Shown: positions 25,091 to 35,300 of the stretch, in pieces
Layout: every line of letters begins with the position of its first letter
Numbering within the stretch: the stretch's first letter is position 1
NCBI GenBank assembly: GCA_014843695.1
Contig: CM026404.1
Span: 53,390,833-53,454,832, forward strand
DNA length: 64,000 nucleotides
Source: Archivesica marissinica
Taxonomy: Eukaryota; Mollusca; Bivalvia; Venerida; Vesicomyidae
Direction of reading: 5' to 3'
The notes under the pieces: model-generated
Told to the model about the DNA's origin: nothing
Seen by the model: the letters and a program-made list of their open reading frames with translations, nothing else
Database searches by the model: none
Translations under genes and position numbers: made by a program

Positions 25091-27373
25091 CTACGACAAT
25101 ATATAAGAAGGTATGTAGATAACTTACTTTTATGATCTTACGTTAGGTTTTCGTTCATCATTTGTAACATATACATATATAATACTTACGTTAGGTTTTC
25201 GTTCACTATCTGTAACATATATAATACTTACGTTAGGTTTTCGTTCACTATCTGTAACATATATAATACGTACGTTAGGTTTTCGTTCACTATCTGTAAC
25301 ATATATAATACGTACGTTAGGTTTTAGTTCACTATCTGTAACATATATAATACTTACGTTAGGTTTTCGTTCACCATCTATAACATACATACTACGTACG
25401 TTAGGTTTTCGTTCACCATCTGTAACATACATAATACTTACGTTAGGGTTTCGTTCACCATCTGTAACATACATAATACTTACGTTAGGTTTTCGTTCAC
25501 CATCTATAACATACATAATACTTACGTTAGGTTTTCGTTCACCATCTGTAACATACATAATACTTACGTTAGGTTTTCGTTCACCATCTGTAACATACAT
25601 AATACTTACGTTAGGTTTTCTTTCATCATCTGTAACATACATAATACTTACGTTAAGTTTTCGTTCATCATCTGTAACATACTAAGGAAGCGCTCGTCGT
25701 CATGCTTAAACTCTCCTTTGAACGCCATTGAGCCTATGACATTGGCTACATGTGTGCTTGTAATCGCCCCTGGGTCGAAGGGTTCTCCCTTATGATCCCT
25801 TATTTCAGCCAGGAATGCTTTGACCTCTTCATGAATTTTTCCCTCAAGTTTACTTTTTCCCATTCCAAAATCTTTAAGTGTTCTCAGCGTGAATTGTCTA
25901 TGCTCTTTCCATATATCGCCGGACGTCAATGCTAGCCCTGTAATGAAATAGTTGTTGTTGTCTACTGTGTTGTTTCTAACGCACACGCATACACTTCTGA
26001 TGTATGTGCATTTCGTGTAATACACTTGTGCTATATAGCGAGTGATCACAGGAACTATGTGCTCTGTTCGAGATCAGTCGACGGATCTGTAGTCCAGTGA
26101 AAACACGCTGGACTGGTAATCCAGGGATCGCAGGTTCGATCCCCCGTCTGACCCTAATAAAATTAACAGTCTTTCAGATGGGACGTTAAACCGAGGTATC
26201 GTGTCAGTGTTGTACACTGAAAACCCACCTGTCCGATCTGGCGACCACCGTACCATCTCCCATACTTTCCCAGTCCGAGGATCGAACCCGGGTTGCATTG
26301 GTGAGAAGCGAGCGCGAGGATATCTTGAAAGCGATTAGTCCACAGTTGTAAGAACTTGTTTCTCGATTCACTTATTACACAACTATTACTACAACACGGT
26401 CTCCGTGGTCGAGTGGTTGCGGTCGCTGACGTGTATACCACTGAACATATCACCAGGGATGGTCACAGGTTCGAGCCCCGCTCAGACCACGTGTCTCTAT
26501 ATGAACAAGTTGGCAGTTTCTTACGGAGGTTGATGCACATAGGTTAACCGCTGCCCTGGACAGGTGTTGTTAGACAGGTAGACTGCCCGAATTGTCCTAC
26601 CTACTCCTATATCTGTCATTTAGCTTTTTGAAATTCATATATTTCAGGAAAGGTGTTGTTGGGTAAAATCACAGGAACTTGAAATTTTATCCATAAGCCA
26701 CCAACGGTCTCGTACCTCTATCCTAGGACAACCCCCTAAATAGAGGGGGTGTCCTAGGATAGAGGTACGAGACCGTTGGTGGCTTATGGATAACATTTCA
26801 AGTCAATAGAGGGGGGGGTGTCCTAGGATAGAGGTACGAGACCGTTGGTGGCTTATGGATACAATTTCAAGTTCCTGTGGTAAAATGTCCGTCGCTGAAA
26901 TGGGCAACCGGTAGCGACGTTAAATAAACTTAATAATAATAATTGTTTTATTGAACTATCTATACTAGTGTTATGTAAAATGCTTAGAACAACTCACCAG
27001 CTTTCCTCGTCGTATGGTCCGCGACGTAAAGATTTGGACGATCCATAAACATATCGCTGCTTTTCTGGAAAGCTTCATTGATAACTTCATATCTGCCCAA
27101 CACAATAACTAACCGTTCGCCCAACTGCAAGCTAAACACATCTCCCAACTGCTTGTGGTATTTCCTGAACGGCTTCCGTAAATCATGATCTAGCAGATGC
27201 AGATGACCGATAATAGGCAGTCTAAAACCCGGCGACGGCGGTAGAGGAGGATCGTAACTCTTTGAAAACACTACGCGATGTAGCAGTATACAAACAGTGA
27301 ACAGTAAAATATAAGCAGTTAATGAAAACTGACTTAATTGATTTAAAATATCGTATATGACGTTGAATACCAT
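24858..27373 (-). CDS. CYP2-like cytochrome P450, 5' half (exons 1-3 of a larger gene)
   Basis: Microsomal haem monooxygenase of clan 2 (CYP2-like), oxidising lipophilic substrates with electrons from P450 reductase at the ER. Exons 26998-27373, 25652-25937 and 24858-25090 join in phase (1/2, 2/1) into 298 residues. Visible: an N-terminal membrane anchor (about residues 16-36, AYILLFTVCILLHRVVF), then the proline-rich hinge PPLPPSPGFRLPIIGHLHLL, the GDVFSLQLGERLVIVLG segment, the helix-C WxxxR motif (WKEHR, residues 135-139) and the FLPW region in exon 3. The I-helix (AGxDT), ExxR and haem-Cys regions are not found in the window. They should lie past the intron-3 arrays, in the gap or off the left edge, so completeness is unknown. 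Start chosen at the first ATG before the anchor. The same-strand mARC gene lies about 4.9 kb upstream. Confidence 0.9.
25137..25651 (-). repeat. 42-bp minisatellite made of the P450 exon-2 end plus its 5' splice site
   Basis: About 12 units of 42 bp fill most of the 561-bp intron 2. Read on the minus strand, each unit is TTACAGATGGTGAACGAAAA, CCTAAC, then GTAAGT or GTACGT and TATTATGTATG. The true end of exon 2 (25652-25680) is the same unit with a few substitutions (coding MLQMMNENLT then GTAAGTATTATG). Most intronic units keep the GTAAGT; units near 25267, 25309 and 25391 read GTACGT. In the P450 frame, reading past any donor meets TAA at once. Confidence 0.93.
25652..25937 (-). CDS. P450 exon 2
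   Basis: 286 bp, acceptor ATTACAG before GGCTAGC, donor TTAAC followed by GTAAGT. Codes residues 127-220 plus two split codons: the helix-C WKEHRQFTLRTLKDFG stretch, HEEVKAFLAEI and the GSMAFKGEF region, in the usual order for CYP2 proteins. Its last 29 bp are the first unit of the 42-bp array. Confidence 0.92.
26080..26214 (+). mobile_element. SINE family A, 5' part (tRNA-derived)
   Basis: Has the family-A head: box A (CTGTAGTCCAGTG), an anticodon-like arm CTGGA-CTGGTAA-TCCAG (loop suggests GGT, Thr-like) and box B (GGTTCGATCCC), then the shared body starting CCGTCTGACCC. It is cut off by an inverted SINE of another family. Confidence 0.85.
26215..26335 (-). mobile_element. tRNA-derived SINE fragment, fourth family (minus)
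   Basis: On the minus strand: TCTCACCAATGCAACCCGGG then TTCGATCC (box B) and TGGTCGCCAGATCGGACAGG. A different SINE from families A-C. It abuts the truncated family-A copy at about 26215. Confidence 0.6.
26398..26942 (+). mobile_element. SINE family B copy, interrupted by a MITE
   Basis: Head CTCCGTGGTCGAGTGGTTG (box A) with box B GGTTCGAGCCC, then the family-B body (TTGGCAGTTTCTTACGGAGG). At 26670 a MITE interrupts it. After the MITE the copy ends with GGGCAACCGGTAGCGACG and TAAATAAAC, a 3' tail also used by family A. Confidence 0.8.
26670..26879. mobile_element. MITE / fold-back element inside the SINE
   Basis: 210 bp. Starts CACAGGAACTTGAAA and ends with the complement TTTCAAGTTCCTGTG. 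The flanking 7-bp GTAAAAT (26663-26669 and 26880-26886) is a likely target duplication. The left arm (to about 26737) is complementary to a middle arm (about 26744-26805), and a second same-sense copy of that arm (26818-26879) follows, so the element has three arms rather than two. Confidence 0.85.
26998..27373 (-). CDS. P450 exon 1
   Basis: 376 bp from the ATG at 27371-27373 to the donor (AAAGCTG before GTGAGT). Codes 125 residues plus one base: membrane anchor, proline-rich hinge, and the first beta-sheet region ending RPNLYVADHTTRKAG. Ends in phase 1, matching exon 2. Confidence 0.93.
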
Positions 27374-27644
27374 TTTATATTAAACAGTTATCTGACACAA
27401 ACAATGAACACATATAATCCGCAATATTCTAATTTATATTCTTCGTACTTTTCTAATATATATTATAATTATAAGTTATGTACAACGTGTTTGTTGATAT
27501 GACCTACTTTTCACAGTCATGTACTGAATCTTATACCTGACGAAATTCGCATTGTAGTTGCAACATTTGAGAAGGCAGGGTAGCAAACTACTTCGTAATA
27601 TAATGTAGTTCATGTAGTATTCGATCGGGTATAATAGCAAATTC

Positions 27645-27915
27645 GCCTCCGTGGTTCGAGTGGTTAAGGTCGCTGACTTGTATACCACGGTCGTTGCTGA
27701 TGGTCACGGGGGTTTGAACCCCGCTCAGACCATGTCTCATTTATATGAAAAAAGTTGGCAGTTTCTTACAGAGGTTGGTGCACCAAGTACTGGTTAACCG
27801 CTGAAGCCTGCCCATGAAAGGTGTTGTTAGGTAAACTGCCCGCCGGCGATATAGCCCAAAATGGTGCTGATGCAGGCGTAAAACCCGAAATATAAATAAA
27901 TAAATATAAATAAAG
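27645..27915 (+). mobile_element. SINE family B copy
   Basis: tRNA-like head GCCTCCGTGGTTCGAGTGG with TTGAACCCCGCTCAGACC, body TTGGCAGTTTCTTACAGAGG, GGTGTTGTTAGGTAAACTGC and GCAGGCGTAAAACCCGAAAT, ending in an (ATAA)n tail. It lies just upstream of P450 exon 1. Confidence 0.88.
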
Positions 27916-27925
27916 TATCACTTTA

Positions 27926-28186
27926 GGTTGTAAAACAACAAATAAATTGCCCATTAAATACATAGTAAAAAGTAAAAACATACAGTCTGTTCATTTATAT
28001 TTCCAATCTTTCATTTCTTCTGATACCAAATCCACTGTGAAGAGGTATTCAAATCAAATTGAAAAACAGCAAAAATAGTCCAAATGTAATGTTTGCATAG
28101 CCAGTGCTCACCTGTGAATAACGTCAAGATGTTTACACACTGTATTCCTACGTCAAATAATACAGTATACCAACCTTTCATCCCAG
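27926..28186. repeat. Dispersed 250-bp repeat, copy 1
   Basis: Diverged copy of 39888-40137 in the same orientation, beginning GGTTGTAAAACAACAA and ending near AATACAGTATACCA. No terminal repeats or coding signal recognised. Its nature is unknown. Confidence 0.8.
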
Positions 28187-28379
28187 GAAGGCAGTGTTTC
28201 AAAATATTAAACAATCAAGATATTCGGAGCACAGTGAATAATCATTTTCACTTATATTAATTATCAGGACATTCTCCAAATATCTTCAAATTTCGGTTAC
28301 AAATATTCAAAATAAAATATATGGCAAATATTATAATTGAATGCAATAAATTGAATTGATTTCTTCATGTTATTTTGTT

Positions 28380-28486
28380 GTAATTCCCAAAAGAAATGTC
28401 AGTATATACGGAATCCGTCACTAATTACTATGATAGTGACGGGATATCATTTTTAAATATGCTTAGATATATGGCCTATATTTATT
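28380..28486. mobile_element. MITE-like half element preceding the 40-bp array
   Basis: Contains GATAGTGACGGGATATCA, AAATATGCTTAGATATATGG and CCTATAT, motifs shared with MITE-like segments at 32024-32224, 52300-52490 and 54420-54570. The 40-bp array starts inside it. Confidence 0.5.
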
Positions 28487-29818
28487 ATTATAAACTGAAC
28501 AAGTGCATGTAATTGCAATGTATTACATCATAAACCGAACAAGTACATGTAATTGCAATGTATTACATTATAAACTGAACAAGTACATGTAATTGCAATG
28601 TATTACATTATAAACTGAACAAGTACATGTAATTGCAATGTATTACATTATAAACTGAACAAGTACATGTAATTGCAATGTATTACATTATAAACTGAAC
28701 AAGTACATGTAATTGCGATGTATTACATTATAAACTGAACAAGTGCATGTAATTGCGATGTATTACATTATAAACTGAACAAGTGCATGTAATTGCAATG
28801 TATTACATTATAAACTGAACAAGTACATGTAATTGCAATGTATTACATTATAAAGTGAACAAGTACATGTAATTGCAATGTATTACATTATAAAGTGAAC
28901 AAGTACATGTAATTGCAATGTATTACATTATAAACTGAACAAGTACATGTAATTGCAATGTATTACATTATAAACTGAACAAGTGCATGTAATTGCGATG
29001 TATTACATTATAAACTGAACAAGTGCATGTAATTGCGATGTATTACATTATAAACTGAACAAGTACATGTAATTGCAATGTATTACATTATAAAGTGAAC
29101 AAGTACATGTAATTGCAATGTATTACATTATAAAGTGAACAAGTACATGTAATTGCAATGTATTACATTATAAACTGAACAAGTACATGTAATTGCAATG
29201 TATTACATTATAAAGTGAACAAGTACATGTAATTGCAATGTATTACATTATAAACTGAACAAGTACATGCAATTGCAATGTATTACATTATAAAGTGAAC
29301 AAGTACATGTAATTGCAATGTATTACATTATAAACTGAACAAGTACATGTAATTGCAATGTATTACATTATAAACTGAACAAGTACATGTAATTGCAATG
29401 TATTACATTATAAACTGAACAAGTACATGTAATTGCAATGTATTACATTATAAACTGAACAAGTACATGTAATTGCAATGTATTACATTATAAACTGAAC
29501 AAGTACATGTAATTGCAATGTATTACATTATAAACTGAACAAGTACATGCAATTGCAATGTATTACATTATAAACTGAACAAGTACATGTAATTGCAATG
29601 TATTACATTATAAACTGAACAAGTACATGTAATTGCAATGTATTACATAATAAACTGAACAAGTACATGTAATTGCAATGTATTACATTATAAACTGAAC
29701 AAGTACATGTAATTGCAATGTATTACATAATAAACTGAACAAGTACATGTAATTGCAATGTATTACATAATAAACTGAACAAGTACATGTAATTGCAATG
29801 TATTACATTATAAAGTGA
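28487..29818. repeat. 40-bp tandem array, about 33 units
   Basis: Unit: ATTATAAACTGAACAAGTAC followed by ATGTAATTGCAATGTATTAC. Each unit holds a 7-bp dyad, ATGTAAT and ATTACAT, around an 8-nt loop. Variation is limited to a few positions (AGTGCATG/AGTACATG, AACTGAAC/AAGTGAAC). It lies between the mARC 3' end and the P450 5' end. Confidence 0.96.
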
Positions 29819-29829
29819 AACGGAGGAAA

Positions 29830-30290
29830 ATAATGTCGACCGAGGCTACACTCATCGAGATAAAAAAAATAAAAATATTATTCATCTTACCAAATACATT
29901 TCCATCTCAATCAAGACAAGTATTAATATCAACACTTGGATAGGTGATAGTATGGAGGGACTACTCTACGCAGACTGACCTTATTTGTGTGGTGTCTGTA
30001 GCCGAATCTATGGCAGGGAAGAGCATTTCAATAATATTATGCATCACCATATTCACACATTAACGAATGCGAGATATGAGATAATATAGCGTGACTCATG
30101 TACTGACCCTATATATGCTGTATCCAAATGTTTAGCCGAAATGAGTGTACAAATAATATGATCCTTGTAAGATATGCACACATCAACGATTGTGAGATGT
30201 GGGACAGTATAGGGTAACTGCTGTATTGACCCTATGTACGTTCATGCTTGCAGTGTAATATATGGCCGGGCTGAGTATTCAACTTTAATT
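29830..30290. repeat. Intergenic stretch with three decayed copies of a ~110-bp unit
   Basis: No gene seen. Related phrases recur at about 29960-30060, 30065-30170 and 30175-30285 (CTGACCCTATATATG / TTGACCCTATGTACG; GCCGAATC / GCCGAAAT / GCCGGGCT; ACACATTAACGAATGCGAGA / ACACATCAACGATTGTGAGA), pointing to an old tandem triplication. Confidence 0.55.
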
Positions 30291-30301
30291 TTCTATTTGG
30301 A

Positions 30302-30530
30302 AGTCGTGATAGCGCAGTGGATAGGCGTTCGCTCCATGTGCGGTGTTCGAGCCCCGCTGGAGCAGTTACGAGTGTGCCCTTAGGCAAGGCATTTATTGTC
30401 CACGTTGCCTCTTCTCTCTCCCTCGTGGCGATGGATTCCATCAGGAATGAGGTCTCGATGGTGATTTATATAAGTTGAAAGAACTTGTTTCGCAATCGAG
30501 CTAACATAAATTTGTATAAACTAATGTTCT
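30302..30530 (+). mobile_element. SINE family C copy
   Basis: Head AGTCGTGATAGCGCAGTGG (box A), box B GTTCGAGCCCCGCTGGAGC, body CCCTTAGGCAAGGCATTT, GGATTCCATCAGGAATGAGG and the tail AAGAACTTGTTTCGCAATCG. Same family as 41701-41915 and 49672-49885. Confidence 0.85.
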
Positions 30531-30671
30531 ATTTATATGAGATTTTCATTGTTATATTCATGCATAAAGAGCAATCAAATATTATTGAACATATAAGCAT
30601 TCCAATAATATTACTAATGCACACAAACTAACCACCTTAGTCTATAAAACATTAGCGTTAACTAAACGTCC

Positions 30672-30971
30672 TAATTTCCAGTGGTTAACACGTTGGACTG
30701 GTAATGAAGGGATCGCAGGTTCAATCCCCCGTCTGACCCTAAGAAAATGAACAGTCTTTCAGATGGGACTTTAAACCCAGGTCTCGTGTGGGTGTTTTAC
30801 ACCGTGCGCGTAAAAGAACAAGATGAGACTCTGGAATGGTTCACAGGCGGATCTGTAGTTCAGTGGTCAGCACGTTGGACTGGTAATCCAGGTCTGGTGT
30901 CGGTGTTTTACACCGTGCACGTAAAAGAATAATATGAGACTCTGGAATGGTTCACAGGCGGATCTGTAGTC
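30672..30971 (+). mobile_element. Tandem partial copies of SINE family A
   Basis: Three head-to-tail starts of family A: about 30676, about 30847 and about 30957. The junctions share GGAATGGTTCACAGGCGG. The second copy lacks the segment between AATCCAG and the TCTGGTGTCGGTG body. The third continues at 31391 after a LINE insertion. Confidence 0.8.
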
Positions 30972-31390
30972 TAACAACAACAACAACAATAGTTTATTGC
31001 GTAAAACATCTATAAGATGCTTATAGCAAATACAATAGTTACACAGTGTAGTGGATACACAAACTAATTACCGAGAGGTCTCTTTAATAACATCTTGTGA
31101 AAAGATAACAGTTCAAATTACAAGGAGCTGTTCTGCATAAATATGCTTACGGTGGGTTGTATCATCTATTAATATGATTATTTAAATATTAAAATGTATT
31201 AATGTCCACTCCTACTGATTAATGCATAATCTATGAACTTAGAAGTATTAAGAATACTTCGTTTTGACTGTTCCGACATGATCTGTTCAAGCTTATTAAT
31301 GTTGGGCCAATGGTTATAATACGGTTTAAGATACTTGGTACGTAATGTCCTATATTTTGGGCATACTAACAGGAAGTGATATTCGTTTTC
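30972..31390 (-). mobile_element. 5'-truncated LINE 3' end inserted into a SINE
   Basis: Minus-strand coding remnant with ENEYHFLLVCPKYRTLR and EQSKRSILNTSKFIDYAL, the C-terminal region typical of non-LTR retrotransposon ORF2 proteins, followed by a stop, an AATAAA and a (TTG)n tail at 30972. The flanking TAGTC (30967-30971 and 31391-31395) is a target duplication. Removing the insert restores an uninterrupted family-A SINE head. Confidence 0.85.
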
Positions 31391-31645
31391 TAGTCCAGTG
31401 GTTAGCACGTTAGACTGGTAATCCATGGATCGCAGGTTCGATCCCCCGTCTGACTCTAAGAAAATTAACAGTCTTTCAGATGGGACTGTAATCTGAGATC
31501 TCGTGTCTGTGCTGTACACCGTGCACATAAAAGAACCAGAGGAGACTCTGGAATGGGTCGCTGTCTGTATCATTGCACTATCCTCCAAACATCTAAAATG
31601 ACTAATCTCTTCAGGAGGCGTCGCTCATATGTAAACGTAAAACAC
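31391..31645 (+). mobile_element. SINE family A, remainder after LINE insertion
   Basis: Continues the head broken at 30971: CCAGTGGTTAGCACG, box B GGTTCGATCCCCCGTCTGAC, body and CTTCAGGAGGCGTCGCTCAT, ending in a shortened tail. Confidence 0.85.
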
Positions 31646-32023
31646 CACTGCACCACTGCACATATAACAATCTGCCCACCAGTTGTGTCTTCTATAGTGT
31701 TAGTACTGGTAATTACATACTTAATTTCACCGGTGGTGTAACAGTCAGGGTTGGCATGTTTTTTCCATGGGTGGTAATTAATAACCACGCTAAAAACCGG
31801 GGCTTTTTTCCGACACGGAAGAAATAGTGCTGTACCTTACATTTTGGGAAGAAATGGAAGACACTGAAAACTGTTATAAAAATAATCATCGTCAATTTAG
31901 ATTTGCAATTTTTAATTTCACAAATATTAAATATAATAATATACTTTCCACATGAAAGAAAACTAAAATTGAATAGCTTTGTACAACATAATGTTATATA
32001 TCCTATGTTGCTCATGTAAAGAC
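31646..32023. other. Intergenic, nothing recognised
   Basis: AT-rich sequence between a SINE and a MITE-like segment. Only short open frames without recognisable domains were seen. Confidence 0.4.
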
Positions 32024-32224
32024 GCTTGGGGTCTTTACACATTGTTTCGGGTTAAAGGCCAAACTGTTTTTTCCTTTTTTTCCTTAGGCTTGACCTATAC
32101 ATACAACTTTGAGCCATATTCAAGCTGGTTTTAAAATGACACCCCGTCACTATCAGAGCATCTACATCGATGCTTGTTTTTGGTTTTGAACCGGAAACCA
32201 TGTTTCCAGATACTAAGCGTCTGT
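32024..32224. mobile_element. MITE-like element at the mARC 3' end
   Basis: Ends carry AGACGCTTGGGGTC and, inverted, TAAGCGTCTGTG. Inside are GACACCCCGTCACTATCAGA and TTTTGAACCGGAAACCATG, matching motifs of 51943-52092. It begins about 20 bp past the mARC stop codon, so it probably forms part of the 3' UTR. Confidence 0.55.
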
Positions 32225-32243
32225 GATTTTGTTAGCATGTATA

Positions 32244-32355
32244 TTATTTTCTGATGACGTAAACTGGATCTCCGACTTTGATAACTCCCTCCGTCTCAAC
32301 CACTGTGTGAATACCCATACACGGCTTCTGGCCATAAGGTTCCATACAACGAAAT
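32244..32355 (-). CDS. MTARC: mARC exon 7 (last)
   Basis: 112 bp, acceptor TTCGTTGCAG before ATTTCG, stop TAA at 32244-32246. Codes FRCMEPYGQKPCMGIHTVVE and EGVIKVGDPVYVIRK; the GxIKVGDPVY motif is the conserved C-terminus of mARC proteins. Starts with the third base of a codon, matching exon 6. Confidence 0.93.
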
Positions 32356-35300
32356 CTGCAACGAATAGGAAACACATTTGAAATGTTCGTTCTTTCCGTT
32401 ATTTATCGGCTGATAGTTTATAGCAATTTATTTTAGCTCGACTGCGAAACAAGTTCATACAACTTAATTTTATTCTATTAGGCACTTGTTACACCCTACT
32501 GTTCTTTGATATACCACTGACTGACCATCGTGACTGACATCGTGTGTGTTTTACGTTTATTTATCGTCGCTACCGGTTGCCCATATTATGAGCGACGCCT
32601 CCTGAAGAGATTAGTAATTTTAGATTGTGGAGGATAGTGCAATGATACAGACAGAGACCCATTCCAGAATCTCCTCTGGTTCTTTTACCTGTACGGTGTA
32701 TAGCACCGACACGAACCTCGGTTTTACGTCCCATCTGAAAGCCTGTTAATTTTATTAGGGTCAGATGGGGGATCGAACCTGCGATCCCTGGATTACCAAT
32801 CCAGCGTTTTACCACTGGGCTACAGATCCGTCTGTGACTGACATCGTGATTGTAATATGTTTTATATATGTGCTCATGCGCGTATTGTCTTCTGTTCAAA
32901 TCAACCAGTCTATCTACATGTTTACACGTTTACACCGATGGTATAGATTACATGTATTGCACTCAATTTTCTTGTAAAATAGTGGTTTCTCGTATTCTCG
33001 ATGTATCCATATTCTCGAGGTAAAATAGTAAGAGGTTTATCACATGGAATATAATCAATGTTGTCTAAATAGTTTAAAGGCACCATATCCTAGATTAATG
33101 TATATATATATATACGATATATATGATAACTAATTCATCAATACTTACCCTACCCCTAGGGTAAGTTTTGATGAATTAACTAATGCCGATTAAATTATTT
33201 AGTTTAAACAATATTTTATTTAAGAATGGTACCTAACAGAGGGATCGTTGCAACAGCACAGTTATGCTTGGGACAAATACCTCAATAACTATGGACATCA
33301 TCCTATATATGACATGAAATGTATTACTTTTTAAGTTCTGTTAAAGGTTGATCGTCTTTATCCTTTGTTCCTGTTTCGGGATCGATCGTCGTGATAAGAC
33401 AACTGAAATATACATAGAATCTCACACAGCCGTATCTATAAATAAATGCATTCTCACAATACCATATCATTGACACACAACCCTATCATTGACTACATTC
33501 TCACAAAACCCTATCATTGACTACATTCTCACAAAACCCTATCATTGACACACAATCCTATCTTTGACTACATTCTCAAAAATCCCTATCATTGACTACA
33601 TTCCCACAAAACCCTATCATTGACTACATTCTCACAAAACCATATCATTGACTACATTCTCACAAAACCCTATCATTGACTACATTCTCACAAAACCCTA
33701 TCATTGACTACATTCTCACAAAACCATATCATTGACACAAAACCCTATCATTGACTACATTCTCACAAAACCCTATCATTGACTACATTCTCACAAAACC
33801 CTATCATTGACTACATTCTCACAAAACCCTATCTTTGACTACATTCTCACAAAACCCTATCATTGACTACATTCTCACAAAACCCTATCATTGACTACAT
33901 TCTCACAAAACCCTATCATTGACTACATTCTCACAAAACCCTATCTTTGACTACATTCTCACAAAACCCTATCATTGACTACATTCTCACAAAACCATAT
34001 CATTGACTACATTCTCACAAAACCCTATCATTGACTACATTCTCACAAAACCCTATCATTGACTACATTCTCACAAAACCCTATCATTGACTACATTCTC
34101 ACAAAACCCTATCATTGACTACATTCTCACAAACCCTATCTTTGACTACATTCTCACAAAACCCTATCATTGACTACATTCTCACAAAACCCTATCATTG
34201 ACTACATTCTCACAAAACCCTATCATTGACTATATTCTCACAAAACCCTATCATTGACTACATTCTCACAAAACCCTATCATTGACTACATTCTCACAAA
34301 ACCCTATCATTGACTACATTCTCACAAAACACTATCATTGACTATATTCTCACAAAACCCTATCATTGACTACATTCTCACAAAACCCTATCATTGACTA
34401 CATTCTCACAAAACCCTATCATTGACTACATTCTCACAAAACCCTATCATTGACTACATTCTCACAAACCCTATCGTTGACTACATTCTCACAAACCCTA
34501 TCATTGACTACATTCTCACAAACCCTATCATTGACTACATTCTCACAAACCATATCTTTGACTACATTCTCACAAACCATATCTTTGACTACATTCTCAT
34601 AAACCCTATCATTGACTACATTCTCACAAAACCCTATCATTGACTACACTCTCACAAACCCTATCATTGACTACATTCTCACAAACCCTATCATTGACTA
34701 CATTCTCACAAACCATATCATTGACTACATTCTCACAAACCATATCTTTGACTACACTCTCACAAACCATATCTTTGACTACATTCTCACAAACCCTATC
34801 ATTGACTACATTCTCACAAACCATTTCTTTGACTACATTCTCACAAACCATATCTTTGACTACATTCTCACAAACCATATCTTTGACTACATTCTCACAA
34901 ACCATATATTTGACTACATTCTCACAAACCCTATCATTGACTACATTCTCACAAACCATATCTTTGACTACATTCTCACAAACCCTATCATTGACTACAT
35001 TCTCACAAACCATATCTTTGATTACATTCTCACAAACCCTATCATTGACTACATTCTCACAAACCATATCGTTGACTACATTCTCACAAAACCGTATCAT
35101 TGACTACATTCTCACAAAACCATATCATTGATTCTCACAAAACCCTATCATTGACACACAATCCTATCTTTGACTACATTCTCAAAAATCCCTATCATTG
35201 ACTACATTCCCACAAAACCCTATCATTGACTACATTCTCACAAAACCATATCATTGACTACATTCTCACAAAACCCTATCATTGACTACATTCTCACAAA

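Noticed and set aside
31199..31588. 129-codon minus-strand open frame as a host gene
   Set aside because: It joins a LINE C-terminal fragment to SINE sequence. The coding part belongs to the LINE.
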